This document shows positions 26,524 to 35,269 of a stretch of 64,000 nucleotides of DNA, in pieces. Source of the stretch: Pseudoprevotella muciniphila (GTDB lineage Bacteria > Bacteroidota > Bacteroidia > Bacteroidales > Bacteroidaceae); contig NZ_CP033459.1 in NCBI RefSeq assembly GCF_003265305.2, positions 930,001 through 994,000 of the forward strand. Direction: 5' to 3'. The notes below the pieces were generated by a model. The model made no database searches. It worked only from the letters and a program-made list of their open reading frames with translations, and had not been told where the DNA came from. Within the stretch, counting starts at the first letter, position 1. Each line of letters starts with the position of its first letter. Position numbers and translations under genes: made by a program.

Positions 26524-28668
26524 GTGAACTTCCTGAAAAAATACCGTCATAACAAGCGCCAGTGGATATGGCGCGTCACCCTGCTACTTTTCCTCTGCAG
26601 GGTGCCTTTTTTGGTGGAGTTTTATCCGGGCAATTTCTTCTACGACACGTCGAGCAGCGTCGAGCAGTTCTTCGGCTATAAGGACACGCACATCGCATAC
26701 GCCACGTCCGACCCCACCATTGTGCGCTCGAACCATCACCCCGTGATCTACACAGTGCTCTTCGGCGGCACGATAGCGCTGGGCAATGCCATAGGCAGTC
26801 AGAACGTGGCGATGTTCCTCTTCCTGCTGTTGCAAGCCGGACTCACGGCATGGGTAGTGGCAAGGCTGCTGTGGCTGGCTCGCTGCCGCACACGCATACC
26901 GACGGGTGTGATGGTGGGCATCTACGCACTCTACCCCGTATTCGGTTTTTGGAGCACGATGATGCTCAAAGATCCTTTCTTCGCTATGGCGACACTGTGG
27001 CTGATGATCCCCCTCGCCGCCATCGGCATCACGCGCGGACGCATAGCACGCCGACCACGTTTCCTGCTATCATTCTTCCTCTTGCTGCTGCTCTTTGAAC
27101 TCTCTAAGAATCAGGGTGTTTACATCGCGTCACTCATTTTTCTTTATTGCCTCGTGGTGTATTGGCGACAGTGGCGCTTGCCTACGGTGGTGCTTTCGGC
27201 AGTACTGGTCTTTCAGGTGTTCTTGCGTGTCGTTCTGCCTGCCTGCCATGTGGCGCAAGGTGGGAAGCAGGAACTCTATGGCTTCATGTTTCAGCAAGTG
27301 GCACTCTACGCCCGCGAGCACCCCGAAGATGCCACACCGGAGGAGCGTGCCGACATCAGCCGCGTACTGCCGTTCGACACGGTGGGCGCGCACTATGTGG
27401 CTACGCTGCAGGACTCCGTGAAGTTCCGCTACAATGTGGATGCCGCGAGCGATGACTATGCCCGCTTCTTCTCCGCCTATTTCTCCCTGATGAAGAAGCA
27501 CCCCGAGACCTATCTCAAGGCGACATGGGCGAACTGCGACGCCTATTTCCACCCCACAGGCAAGTACGTCATTGCGGGCGACGAATTTGCCACGAACATA
27601 GAAAACCCCGACAGCATCATTCGCCTGAAGCGCTGGCTCGACAAGCCGTTCATCGGGTCGGAGAAAATCCTCCATGTACCCATCATCGGGCTATTCTTCG
27701 ACATGGGTTTCCTCGTACCCCTCGCCCTCATGCTCTGCCTCTACCTCACCGTGCGCCGACGCTGGCACGTACTGCTCATGGCGCTGCCTGCCTTCCTCTC
27801 CATTGGCGTGCTTGTCCTCTCGCCTCAGAACGGCTGCTACCGCTACACGATGCCCATTGTCTGGGCACTGCCGATGCTTCTGGCTGCCGCGCTGCCAAGG
27901 CACAGACAAGTGGCTGCGAGAGCCGGGAAAATGCCGCTGATAAAAGAAAGCGAGGATAAATTCGAGGCGCAGACGCTCTCCGTCATCATACCCTCGTACA
28001 ACGAGGCGACGACACTGCCCACACTGCTCGAACGGCTCATCGCCGTGACGCTGCCCGATGGTTTTGAGAAGGACATCATCATCGTGGACGACGGCTCAAC
28101 GGACGACACGCCTGCCGCTGCAGAAGCCTTCATTAAAGCCCACCCCGACGAGCGCATACGCTATGTGCGACAGCCGGAAAACGGCGGTAAAGGCACTGCC
28201 ATACGCACCGGTATCACGCACATCGCCGGGCGCTATGTCGTCATACAGGATGCCGATCTGGAATACGACCCGTCGGACCTCGCCACGATGCTCCGCGAGA
28301 TGACAGAGCGCGACCTGCCCGTGCTCTACGGCTCGCGCTTCCTCAAGAGCGACAACAAACACAGTTCGCAAGCCTTCTACTACGGCGGGCGCCTCGTCTC
28401 CGCCACAGCCAACCTGCTCTACGGCACCTGTCTGACCGACGAGCCGACGTGCTACAAGATGTTCCGCAGCGAACTGCTCACCGCCCTGCCCCTTCGCTGC
28501 AAGGGCTTTGAGTTCTGCCCCGAAGTGACGGCACGCACAGCCCGACGCGGCATCGTCATAGCCGAGATACCCATCAGTTATACCCCGCGGTCGTTCGCCG
28601 AAGGCAAGAAAATCAGTTGGCGCGACGGCATGGAAGCAATTTGGACACTCACACGATACCGCATCTGA
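26524..28668 (+). CDS. DUF6020 membrane protein fused to a family 2 glycosyltransferase
   Basis: The 714-residue protein has two parts. Residues 1-470 are a polytopic membrane domain resembling DUF6020 (SNHHPVIYTVLFG, then ELSKNQGVYIASLIFLY), with about nine hydrophobic helices, comparable to lipid-linked sugar transferases. Residues about 485-714 are a cytosolic GT2 domain of the dolichyl-phosphate-mannose-synthase type: LSVIIPSYNEATTLPTLL, IIIVDDGSTDD, GGKGTAIRTGI and the metal-binding QDADLEYDP. The fusion suggests one protein that makes and uses a polyprenyl-phosphate sugar (inference). The start codon is GTG; no nearby ATG precedes the first helix. Confidence 0.85.
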   Translation: MNFLKKYRHNKRQWIWRVTLLLFLCRVPFLVEFYPGNFFYDTSSSVEQFFGYKDTHIAYATSDPTIVRSNHHPVIYTVLFGGTIALGNAIGSQNVAMFLFLLLQAGLTAWVVARLLWLARCRTRIPTGVMVGIYALYPVFGFWSTMMLKDPFFAMATLWLMIPLAAIGITRGRIARRPRFLLSFFLLLLLFELSKNQGVYIASLIFLYCLVVYWRQWRLPTVVLSAVLVFQVFLRVVLPACHVAQGGKQELYGFMFQQVALYAREHPEDATPEERADISRVLPFDTVGAHYVATLQDSVKFRYNVDAASDDYARFFSAYFSLMKKHPETYLKATWANCDAYFHPTGKYVIAGDEFATNIENPDSIIRLKRWLDKPFIGSEKILHVPIIGLFFDMGFLVPLALMLCLYLTVRRRWHVLLMALPAFLSIGVLVLSPQNGCYRYTMPIVWALPMLLAAALPRHRQVAARAGKMPLIKESEDKFEAQTLSVIIPSYNEATTLPTLLERLIAVTLPDGFEKDIIIVDDGSTDDTPAAAEAFIKAHPDERIRYVRQPENGGKGTAIRTGITHIAGRYVVIQDADLEYDPSDLATMLREMTERDLPVLYGSRFLKSDNKHSSQAFYYGGRLVSATANLLYGTCLTDEPTCYKMFRSELLTALPLRCKGFEFCPEVTARTARRGIVIAEIPISYTPRSFAEGKKISWRDGMEAIWTLTRYRI

Positions 28669-28684
28669 AAAGAAGCCCTAAATT

Positions 28685-30247
28685 ATGAAAAAAGCATTTA
28701 CATTTATCCTGTTGTTTGCCTTGATGACAACCGGCAGTTCCTTTGCAGGAGATGTCATCACCATCTGCGGTCAGAACGTACAGAATTTCTTTTACTCGAC
28801 CGACCGTACAAGGACACAGGGCAACTATGTAACCATCAGCAACTACAGCACCATTGCAGGCCGTCAGGCAAAGGCAAATGCCATTATCAAAGCGCTGTCT
28901 CCCTACAAGGCAGACATCTACGCCTTCAACGAGGTTGAGGCAATGGCGGAGGGTGCCGATGCTGAAGCCCTGGATATTCTGGCAACAATGATGAGCGATG
29001 CTACCGGTTTTACATATAAAGTAGTGAAAGACGGCATGACTTACGACTTGTCGGAGGATGAAACAGGCACCATCAAATCGGGCTTCATCTATCGTGCAGA
29101 TAAGGTTGAGCCTGTAGGCGAAAGTGTTTCAACAGCATACGGCTACACCCTCACATATCCATTTTTGATGCGTCTGCAAACTTTCAGGTCCATTTCATCA
29201 GGAGAACAGTTTTCTCTGAGCATGAATCATTTCAAGGCAAGTACGAGCGGCGACATGACAGCAGACATGGAGAAGCGCGAGCAAAATTCAATAGCCCTTC
29301 TGAAAGGTCTGAACCAAGTTGCTGACCCCGACATTTTACTGATGGGCGACCTGAACAGCGAAATGGACGAACAATGTCTGAGAAATTTAGTTGATGCAGG
29401 TTTTGAGGAGCAGATTCTTAAACGCGACAAGACTGCATTTTCCTACTACTACAATCACGGAGAACTGATAGACCACGTCTTTGCCAACAGCACAATGGCG
29501 GCTCAGATTACAGATGCCAGGATATTGTATATTGCCAATCCCCATTCCACAGGCAGCCGCTACAAAGCCTATTCTGACCACGACCCCTATCTGGTAACGC
29601 TAAACCTGGAGGCGCAACCTGCTGCTGAATACAAATACACCAAGGTTACGGAAATTTCTGCAGGAGCCCCCTATCTGATAGCGGCACCCATCAAAGGTCT
29701 GAACGTTCCCAAACCCGTTGCCATCAACAAGACCTATGAATACCAATATACGAACACCGTGACGGAGGAAAACGGCACCATCAGGATGAGCGACCCGAAA
29801 TCTGCCGTCATCTTTGAGGATGCGGGAGACGGCAATTACTATATCAAAGATTATTACGGCCGCTATTATTACAGCAACTATTTCACGAGTTCCGGCAGTT
29901 ACGGCCATAACACGAACGTCGGCATAAAGTCGTCCGCCCACACGTTCAGCATCAACAAGGAAGGCAACAACTTCAAGATAACCAACAACACTTCCGGTTA
30001 TTACCTGATAGGACTAACTTTTAACGGTTCACCGGAGTTTGCATGGTATAACTATGCTTCACTCAATTCAACACAGCATCTTCCCCTGTTGTATGAGTAT
30101 TCATCTGCCACTGTCCCCACAGACATTTCAATTCCGGAAAGAGAGACGCCAACTAACTCCCCCCGCAAGATATTGCAGCACGGGCGCATCATCATCGTAC
30201 GCCAGGACGGACGGCGCTACAGTCTGCAAGGCATAGAATTGAAGTAA
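28685..30247 (+). CDS. Secreted endonuclease/exonuclease/phosphatase-family protein
   Basis: The 520-residue protein has a signal peptide (1-21) and an EEP domain at about 22-310: ITICGQNVQNFF, the metal-binding AFNEVE, NHFKAS, MGDLNSEMD, and the catalytic IDHVF and YSDHDPYLV. This is an extracellular DNase I-like nuclease or phosphodiesterase. Residues about 315-480 look like a beta-rich accessory domain, and the C-terminus (KILQHGRIIIVRQDGRRY) matches a tail common on exported Bacteroidota proteins. It begins 16 bp after the DUF6020-GT gene, but a linked function is not evident. Confidence 0.88.
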   Translation: MKKAFTFILLFALMTTGSSFAGDVITICGQNVQNFFYSTDRTRTQGNYVTISNYSTIAGRQAKANAIIKALSPYKADIYAFNEVEAMAEGADAEALDILATMMSDATGFTYKVVKDGMTYDLSEDETGTIKSGFIYRADKVEPVGESVSTAYGYTLTYPFLMRLQTFRSISSGEQFSLSMNHFKASTSGDMTADMEKREQNSIALLKGLNQVADPDILLMGDLNSEMDEQCLRNLVDAGFEEQILKRDKTAFSYYYNHGELIDHVFANSTMAAQITDARILYIANPHSTGSRYKAYSDHDPYLVTLNLEAQPAAEYKYTKVTEISAGAPYLIAAPIKGLNVPKPVAINKTYEYQYTNTVTEENGTIRMSDPKSAVIFEDAGDGNYYIKDYYGRYYYSNYFTSSGSYGHNTNVGIKSSAHTFSINKEGNNFKITNNTSGYYLIGLTFNGSPEFAWYNYASLNSTQHLPLLYEYSSATVPTDISIPERETPTNSPRKILQHGRIIIVRQDGRRYSLQGIELK

Positions 30248-30333
30248 TAGCGTGTAGCCCCACTGTGAACATGAATATAAGTGCTGAAGGCGCTGTTTCA
30301 TAGAGCGCGAGTCCTTCGGAATGTATGGGCATT

Positions 30334-30701
30334 TATTGGTGTCCGGTAAAAGTTTTATGGACATAGTCATAAGCCTTTCTGTTTGGGTGTTTTATGGGTG
30401 GTGTAATCTATGGGGGCTTACGCTTTGACTTTGTTGCGTCCGTTTTAGTGCTCTGAATTAGGCTGAAAGCCTTACTGCTCATAGCCCAAGGCAACGCCTT
30501 GGGTATATGGACGTATGAGTATTTGCGTCCTGAAAGGACAAAAGCCATATTATTAAATAAATGCTAATCTCGTTTCTGCTTTTGCACTTACAGTGCGCCA
30601 TTGCCATTGACCTTATCCCCCAGGGCGTTGCCCTGGGCTATGGGCTTTACGGACTTTCAGCCCGTTTTAGCGGACAACAATAAGTTTACCGGACAGCAAT
30701 A
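30334..30701 (+). mobile_element. MITE-1 copy B (368 bp, 9-bp target duplication)
   Basis: The ends are TATTGGTGTCCGGTAAA and the inverted TATTGCTGTCCGGTAAA (one mismatch). The element is flanked by the perfect direct repeat ATGGGCATT (30325-30333 and 30702-30710). It matches copy A (20964-21311) in reverse complement along its whole length. It is 19-20 bp longer at one end, where a second TIR-like word (TTATTGTTGTCCGCTAAAA) follows the first. No coding capacity is present. Confidence 0.93.
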
Positions 30702-30717
30702 ATGGGCATTATACCAT

Positions 30718-30800
30718 AAAACAGGGGTTCCGCTCCATGAACTGCGTTCATTCGGCTTCACCCCTGCCTGTTGTCTGGCGCACTTTCGGTGCTTCGCGCG
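30718..30800. repeat. R3-related palindromic unit
   Basis: The order ACAGGGGTTCCGCTCC, an inner hairpin ATGAACTGCGTTCAT, CACCCCTGCC and then GGCGCACTTTCGGTGC repeats the R3 layout (CAGGGGT...ACCCCTGCC plus a second palindrome) with different inner sequence. It is a diverged single copy between MITE-1 copy B and the end of the DUF772 gene. Confidence 0.65.
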
Positions 30801-30801
30801 C

Positions 30802-31464
30802 TTATTTCATCATTTTCCTGAGTCGTTCGTTGAGGCGTGCTTTTTGTCGTTTCAGTTTTTCCACCTTTTCTTTCAGCCGCTCTATTTCGGTGTCCCAAAG
30901 ACTGGCAGCCTTGCTGGAGTCGTCGTGGTCGGCGGCACCGAGGAGAGTTGTCGCGTCAAGGGCCTTGAGCGCACCGATAGTTTCGCTTGCTACCGGGAAA
31001 TCCACCTTTCTTGCCCTTTCGCCGCTGGTGGAGTCTTCGGCGGCTATGAGCAGCCAAGCCTCTTCGGTGAACGACCGGCAGTATTCGAAGAAAGCGTGGA
31101 GCAAAGGATGCTCGTCTGTGCGGAAGTCGGAGATACTGTGCTGTGCGGGGTTGACACCGCGGAGCATGTACATCAGTTCCACGTTTCGCTTCACCTCCGT
31201 GGCGAGCGCGTGCGAACTGGCGATGCCGTTGAGCCAACCATAGACCCATATCTTCAGCAGTGCGGCAAATGGTATGGCAGGTCGCCCGCGGTGGCTGTTC
31301 CCTTTCGAATAGAGTGCCTCCACGTCGGGCGACATGGCAAACCTGTCGATGATGACATCGATGACGCGCGCCTTGTTGTCGCGGTCGAGCAGTCCTTCAA
31401 AGTTCACCGACTGCAACAACACACCGCTAACAGGCTGCAAATCCTGTAAGTCTGTCAGATTCAA
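30802..31464 (-). CDS. Stand-alone DUF772 (transposase N-terminal) protein, copy A
   Basis: The 220-residue protein matches the N-terminal DUF772 domain of IS5/IS1182-type transposases: RGRPAIPFAALLKIWVYGWL, then VKRNVELMYMLRGVNPAQHS and ISDFRTDEH. It has no DDE catalytic domain. Instead it ends in a coiled coil (EIERLKEKVEKLKRQKARLN). A second protein of nearly the same length (45658-46323) is about 70% identical by eye over its whole length. Both frames are intact, which argues against two chance truncations. It starts 11 bp after the stop of the secreted protein at 31476-32090. It could be a domesticated DNA-binding protein or one subunit of a split transposase. Confidence 0.75.
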   Translation of the reverse strand: MNLTDLQDLQPVSGVLLQSVNFEGLLDRDNKARVIDVIIDRFAMSPDVEALYSKGNSHRGRPAIPFAALLKIWVYGWLNGIASSHALATEVKRNVELMYMLRGVNPAQHSISDFRTDEHPLLHAFFEYCRSFTEEAWLLIAAEDSTSGERARKVDFPVASETIGALKALDATTLLGAADHDDSSKAASLWDTEIERLKEKVEKLKRQKARLNERLRKMMK

Positions 31465-31475
31465 TGCGTTCTTGC

Positions 31476-32090
31476 CTACTTGCTGAATTTACGTCCGTTC
31501 CAGCGGAGCGTCTTTTCTTTCGTTCCGCTTTCGTACCAAATCTTCTGAACGATGTTTTTGCCTGCGCGTGGCAGACTGTAACTCACCAATGCACCGTCGT
31601 CTGTGCCGTAGACTTCTTTGAATCCGGGTGCGTCGCAATACTTCATCGTTTTCGTGGCATTGTCGTAGCGATAGAAGGTAAGTCCGTCGAACTGCCCGGG
31701 GCTGTATTTGCCATTTCTGAAGTACCTCACGTTGTAGGCGAAGAGTTTGTGGCGTCCGTCGGATTCGTTCCAGTAGCACATCTCCACCAGAAGCATGTCA
31801 TTATCGTCATAACTCTCGAGGGAAATAAAACCGTTAGCCTTATCCACGGTGAGTTTTTCGGTTGCTTCCAGACGCTCCCCTTTGAGGTGCTGCATCCACA
31901 CGCTCTTCATGTAACTGCGCGATTCATCGAGGACATCTTCGTTTTCGTCGTAAACGTAGGCTTTAAGGTAGGCTGTGGCGAAGTCGCTGATGGTGGGCTT
32001 CGCGCCCTGATAATTCACCTTGATGCTGTTCTGAGCCACCAATGCGGAGGCGATAAAAGCAAAAACGGATACTAAAAAAATTCTTTTCAT
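31476..32090 (-). CDS. Secreted protein of unknown function
   Basis: The 204-residue protein has a signal peptide (1-19, ending LVA-Q) and a mature region that looks beta-rich: KVNYQGAKPTISDFATAYL, then WNESDGRHKLFAYNVRYF and YRDNATKTM-like segments. I do not recognise the family. The start at 32090 is chosen because it begins the signal peptide; it lies 25 bp from a TATATTTG -7 box on the minus strand. It precedes the DUF772 gene by 11 bp. Confidence 0.7.
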   Translation of the reverse strand: MKRIFLVSVFAFIASALVAQNSIKVNYQGAKPTISDFATAYLKAYVYDENEDVLDESRSYMKSVWMQHLKGERLEATEKLTVDKANGFISLESYDDNDMLLVEMCYWNESDGRHKLFAYNVRYFRNGKYSPGQFDGLTFYRYDNATKTMKYCDAPGFKEVYGTDDGALVSYSLPRAGKNIVQKIWYESGTKEKTLRWNGRKFSK

Positions 32091-32114
32091 GGTAATTTTG
32101 GTATTAATTTTCGG

Positions 32115-32122
32115 CAAATATA
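32115..32122 (-). promoter_or_regulatory. -7 box for the secreted protein gene
   Basis: On the minus strand the word is TATATTTG, matching TAnnTTTG, 25 bp before the ATG at 32090. Confidence 0.6.
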
Positions 32123-32187
32123 GGCATTTTTTTCTTCATACACATAAAAAGACAGAATAACTACGAAAAGTTTTAGTTGAAAAAGAT

Positions 32188-32195
32188 TATATTTG
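32188..32195 (+). promoter_or_regulatory. pepT promoter, -7 box
   Basis: TATATTTG matches TAnnTTTG, 39 bp before the pepT ATG. It is divergent from the promoter at 32115-32122. Confidence 0.6.
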
Positions 32196-32233
32196 CAGGG
32201 AAAACTAAAAATATCTAAAACATCTCAATAACA

Positions 32234-33466
32234 ATGAAAACCATCACAGAGAGATTTCTTCACTACACCACCTTCGACACGCAGTCTGCCGAAGACCGGA
32301 ACCAGACACCGAGTACCGACAAACAACTCATCTTCGCACGCTATCTGAAGGGCGAACTCGAGGCAGAGGGTCTGGAGGACGTGGAAATGGACGCTGAGGG
32401 CTATATCTATGCCACTCTGCCAGCCAACACCGACGCCCCCATTCCAACCATAGGCTTCATCAGCCACTACGACACGTCTCCCGACTGCTCCGGTGCCAAC
32501 ATCCGTCCGCGCATCGTGGAGAACTACGACGGCAGCGACATCGTGCTGGATGCTGAGGCCGGCATCGTAACCGACGTCAAGACCTTCCCCGAACTGCTCG
32601 CCCATGTGGGTGAAGACATCATCGTAACCGACGGCCACACGCTGCTCGGCGCCGACGACAAAGCCGGCATAGCCGAAATCGTGCAGGCGATGGTATGGCT
32701 CAGGCAGCATCCCGAAGTGAAGCACGGGAAAATCCGCGTAGGCTTCAATCCTGATGAGGAGATAGGTCTTGGCGCACAGAAATTCGATGTAGAGAAATTC
32801 GGCTGCGAATGGGCATACACCATGGACGGCGGTGAAGTGGGCGAACTGGAATACGAATGCTTCAATGCTGCCGCAGCGAAGTACGACATCAAGGGCGTGA
32901 GCGTGCACACAGGCTATGCCAAGGGCAAGATGATTAACGCCGCACGCATAGCCGCCGAACTCGTCAGCATGATTCCCGAGACCGACCTGCCCGAAACCAC
33001 TGAAGGCTACGAAGGCTTCTACCACCTGCTCTCATCGTCAGGCTCGTGCGAACAGGCATCGCTCACCTTCATCATCCGCGACCACGACCGCGAGAAGTTC
33101 CAGGAGCGCAAGGCTTTCATGGAGCAACTTGCCGACCGCCTCAACGCAAAATACGGCGAGGGTGTGGTCAGCGTGTCGTTGCGCGACCAGTACTTCAACA
33201 TGCGCGAAAAGGTGGAACCCGTGCGCCACGTGGTTGACATCGCCCTGAAAGCCATCGAGAACGTAGGCGTAACACCCCTCGTGCGTGCCATACGCGGCGG
33301 CACCGACGGCGCACAACTCAGTTTCCGCGGACTCCCCTGCCCCAACATCTTCGCCGGCGGTCTCAACTTCCACGGTCCCCACGAATTCCTGCCCATACCG
33401 AGCCTCGAAAAGGCGATGAAGGTGGTCATCGAAATCTGCAAACTCACCGCCGAACGCGGAAAATAG
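32234..33466 (+). CDS. pepT: Peptidase T (tripeptide aminopeptidase)
   Basis: This 410-residue M20-family di-zinc peptidase removes the N-terminal residue of tripeptides in the cytosol. Zinc ligands and catalytic residues align with Salmonella PepT: H78 and D80 (ISHYDTSPD), D141 (LGADDKAG), E175/E176 (NPDEEIG), D198 (YTMDGG) and a C-terminal His near 380 (NFHGPHEF). Length is typical (about 408). It has its own promoter, divergent from the secreted protein upstream. The M64 peptidase gene follows after 25 bp, probably in the same transcript. Confidence 0.96.
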   Translation: MKTITERFLHYTTFDTQSAEDRNQTPSTDKQLIFARYLKGELEAEGLEDVEMDAEGYIYATLPANTDAPIPTIGFISHYDTSPDCSGANIRPRIVENYDGSDIVLDAEAGIVTDVKTFPELLAHVGEDIIVTDGHTLLGADDKAGIAEIVQAMVWLRQHPEVKHGKIRVGFNPDEEIGLGAQKFDVEKFGCEWAYTMDGGEVGELEYECFNAAAAKYDIKGVSVHTGYAKGKMINAARIAAELVSMIPETDLPETTEGYEGFYHLLSSSGSCEQASLTFIIRDHDREKFQERKAFMEQLADRLNAKYGEGVVSVSLRDQYFNMREKVEPVRHVVDIALKAIENVGVTPLVRAIRGGTDGAQLSFRGLPCPNIFAGGLNFHGPHEFLPIPSLEKAMKVVIEICKLTAERGK

Positions 33467-33491
33467 GCAACCTGACAAATCATAGACTGAA

Positions 33492-34757
33492 ATGAAGATA
33501 CGACTCATCCTTGCGGCACTTTTGCTGCCCCTTACGGCTTTTGCTACGGTGGACTTCGACTATTGGTTCGCCGATGCCACCCTGCGCCTCGACTATATCT
33601 TCGCAGGCAGCAACACCAAACAGGAAATATCGCTCTCCGAGATGTCGACCACCGAAGGCTGGGCAGGGCGCCGCGTCAACATGGATGCCCTCCTCCTCGA
33701 GGGCAACGGACAGATTACTGTGACAGACCACCAAACGGACAAGGTGCTCTATCGAAACTCGTTTTCCACCCTCTTTCAGGAGTGGCAGCACACGGAAGAG
33801 GCGGTAAAGGTGCGCCGCGCATTCGAGAACACACTACTCGTGCCTATGCCTATAAAACCTGTGGACATAACGATAACCCTCGTTGACAACCACCGCAAGA
33901 TAACAGCGCAGATGACCCATCTCGTAAATCCCAAAGACAAGAACATCCGCAAAGGAAAAGTGCGCTATCCCGACTATGTGCGCCAGATTTTCAGTAATGG
34001 CGAACCGAGCGAGAAAATAGACATCGTCTTTGTGGCAGAAGGCTACACGAAGGAACAGATGGGGCAGTTCTTCAAGGATGTGGAAACAGCCCGACGCTCA
34101 CTCTTCAGCCACGCGCCGTTCGACCAGTATGAGAACCGCTTCAACGCCATAGCCGTTGCCATACCTTCGGAAAAGACCGACGTGAGTGTGCCGCAAGACG
34201 GACAGTGGCACGACACCCCGTGCAAGAGCCACTTCAACACACTCTACAGCGCACGCTACCTCATGACAGAGCGCGTGTTCCAACTGCACGACCTCCTCGA
34301 AGGCCTGCCCTACGAGCACATCATCATCCTTGCCAACACGCACACCTACGGCGGTGGCGGCATCTACAACATGTATATGCTCACCACTGCGCGCCACTAT
34401 GAGTTCCGCCCTGTCGTGGTGCACGAGTTCGGACACAGTTTTGCAGGTCTGGCAGACGAATACTTCTACGACGACATGTACGAGACCTATTATCCCGCCG
34501 ACACTGAACCATGGGAGCCCAACCTGACGACCCTCGTCAACTTCGACGCCAAATGGCGCAACATGGTGAAGGACGTTTCCAAGCGCGACACGGGCGATGT
34601 GGGCATATACGAAGGCGGTGGCTACCAGTCGAAAGGTGTCTATCGCGGTTCGTACGACTGCCGCATGAAGACCAATTCCTACCCCGTGTTCTGCCCCGTG
34701 TGTCAGGACGCCATCAAGCGTGTCATAGAGTACAACACCGTGGAGCAGACGCAATAA
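33492..34757 (+). CDS. Secreted M64-family metallopeptidase
   Basis: The 421-residue protein has a signal peptide (1-18) and the M64 (IgA-peptidase) layout: an N-terminal beta domain (about 19-170), then the peptidase with IDIVFVAEGYTKEQM and the zinc motif HEFGHSFAGLADEY (H311, E312, H315). Family members in Bacteroides act in the periplasm or outside on host or dietary proteins, and one cleaves IgA in Clostridium. A Cys-rich end (CRMKTNSYPVFCPVCQ) is family-typical. It pairs with pepT, which would process tripeptides in the cytosol. Confidence 0.92.
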   Translation: MKIRLILAALLLPLTAFATVDFDYWFADATLRLDYIFAGSNTKQEISLSEMSTTEGWAGRRVNMDALLLEGNGQITVTDHQTDKVLYRNSFSTLFQEWQHTEEAVKVRRAFENTLLVPMPIKPVDITITLVDNHRKITAQMTHLVNPKDKNIRKGKVRYPDYVRQIFSNGEPSEKIDIVFVAEGYTKEQMGQFFKDVETARRSLFSHAPFDQYENRFNAIAVAIPSEKTDVSVPQDGQWHDTPCKSHFNTLYSARYLMTERVFQLHDLLEGLPYEHIIILANTHTYGGGGIYNMYMLTTARHYEFRPVVVHEFGHSFAGLADEYFYDDMYETYYPADTEPWEPNLTTLVNFDAKWRNMVKDVSKRDTGDVGIYEGGGYQSKGVYRGSYDCRMKTNSYPVFCPVCQDAIKRVIEYNTVEQTQ

Positions 34758-34774
34758 CAAACAGCAATATTCAA

Positions 34775-35235
34775 CTTTCTGAAGTTTACGAAGTTGAAGA
34801 AATAGAAGAAGTTAACGCTTCGCTCGAAGTTAACGAAGTTATCGAAGTTAACGACGATAGTGTTGAACAGATAAATAACAAAAGAAGAAGAAGAAGAAAA
34901 GAGAATTCGGAGTTAACGAAGTTAATGAAGTTAGCGGAGTTAACGACGATACTTTGGAACGATAAATAACAAAAGAAGAAGAAAAAGAAGAAAAGAGAAT
35001 TCGGAGTTAACGAAGTTAATGAAGTTAGCGGAGTTAACGACGATACTTTGGAACGATAAATAACAAAAGAAGAAGAAAAGAGATAGAAAAAAGAAAACAT
35101 CAGCATTAGTATCGTCGCTAACTTCGAGCGAAGCGATAACTCCGTTAACTTCGTTAACTTCAAAGAGAAAAGAGGTAACGTCGTTAACTTCGAGCGAAGC
35201 GATAACTTCAATAACTTCGTTAACTTCAATACCTA
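34775..35235. repeat. R1 long inverted repeat between M64 and kefB-like genes
   Basis: The left half has GAAGTTAACGCTTCGCTCG, then GACGATAGTGTTGAACAG. Two nearly identical 85-90 bp units follow, each with AATTCGGAGTTAACGAAG and GACGATACTTTGGAACG. The right half is the complement, with CTTCGAGCGAAGCGATAAC twice. No gene is present in the 510-bp gap. An 8-C run sits at 35253-35260, just upstream of the next ATG. Confidence 0.88.
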
Positions 35236-35269
35236 TCAATAATTAACAACAGCCCCCCCCGACAGAACC

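Noticed and set aside
20964-30701. The two MITE-1 copies as ends of one 9.7-kb composite transposon carrying recA
   Set aside because: Each copy has its own perfect 9-bp target duplication (TTCTGAAAT and ATGGGCATT), so they inserted separately, and recA is a core gene.
35253-35260. Run of eight C upstream of the KefB-type gene as a phase-variation switch
   Set aside because: It lies outside the coding sequence at the expected ribosome-binding region and only one length is visible; no evidence for variation without other strains.
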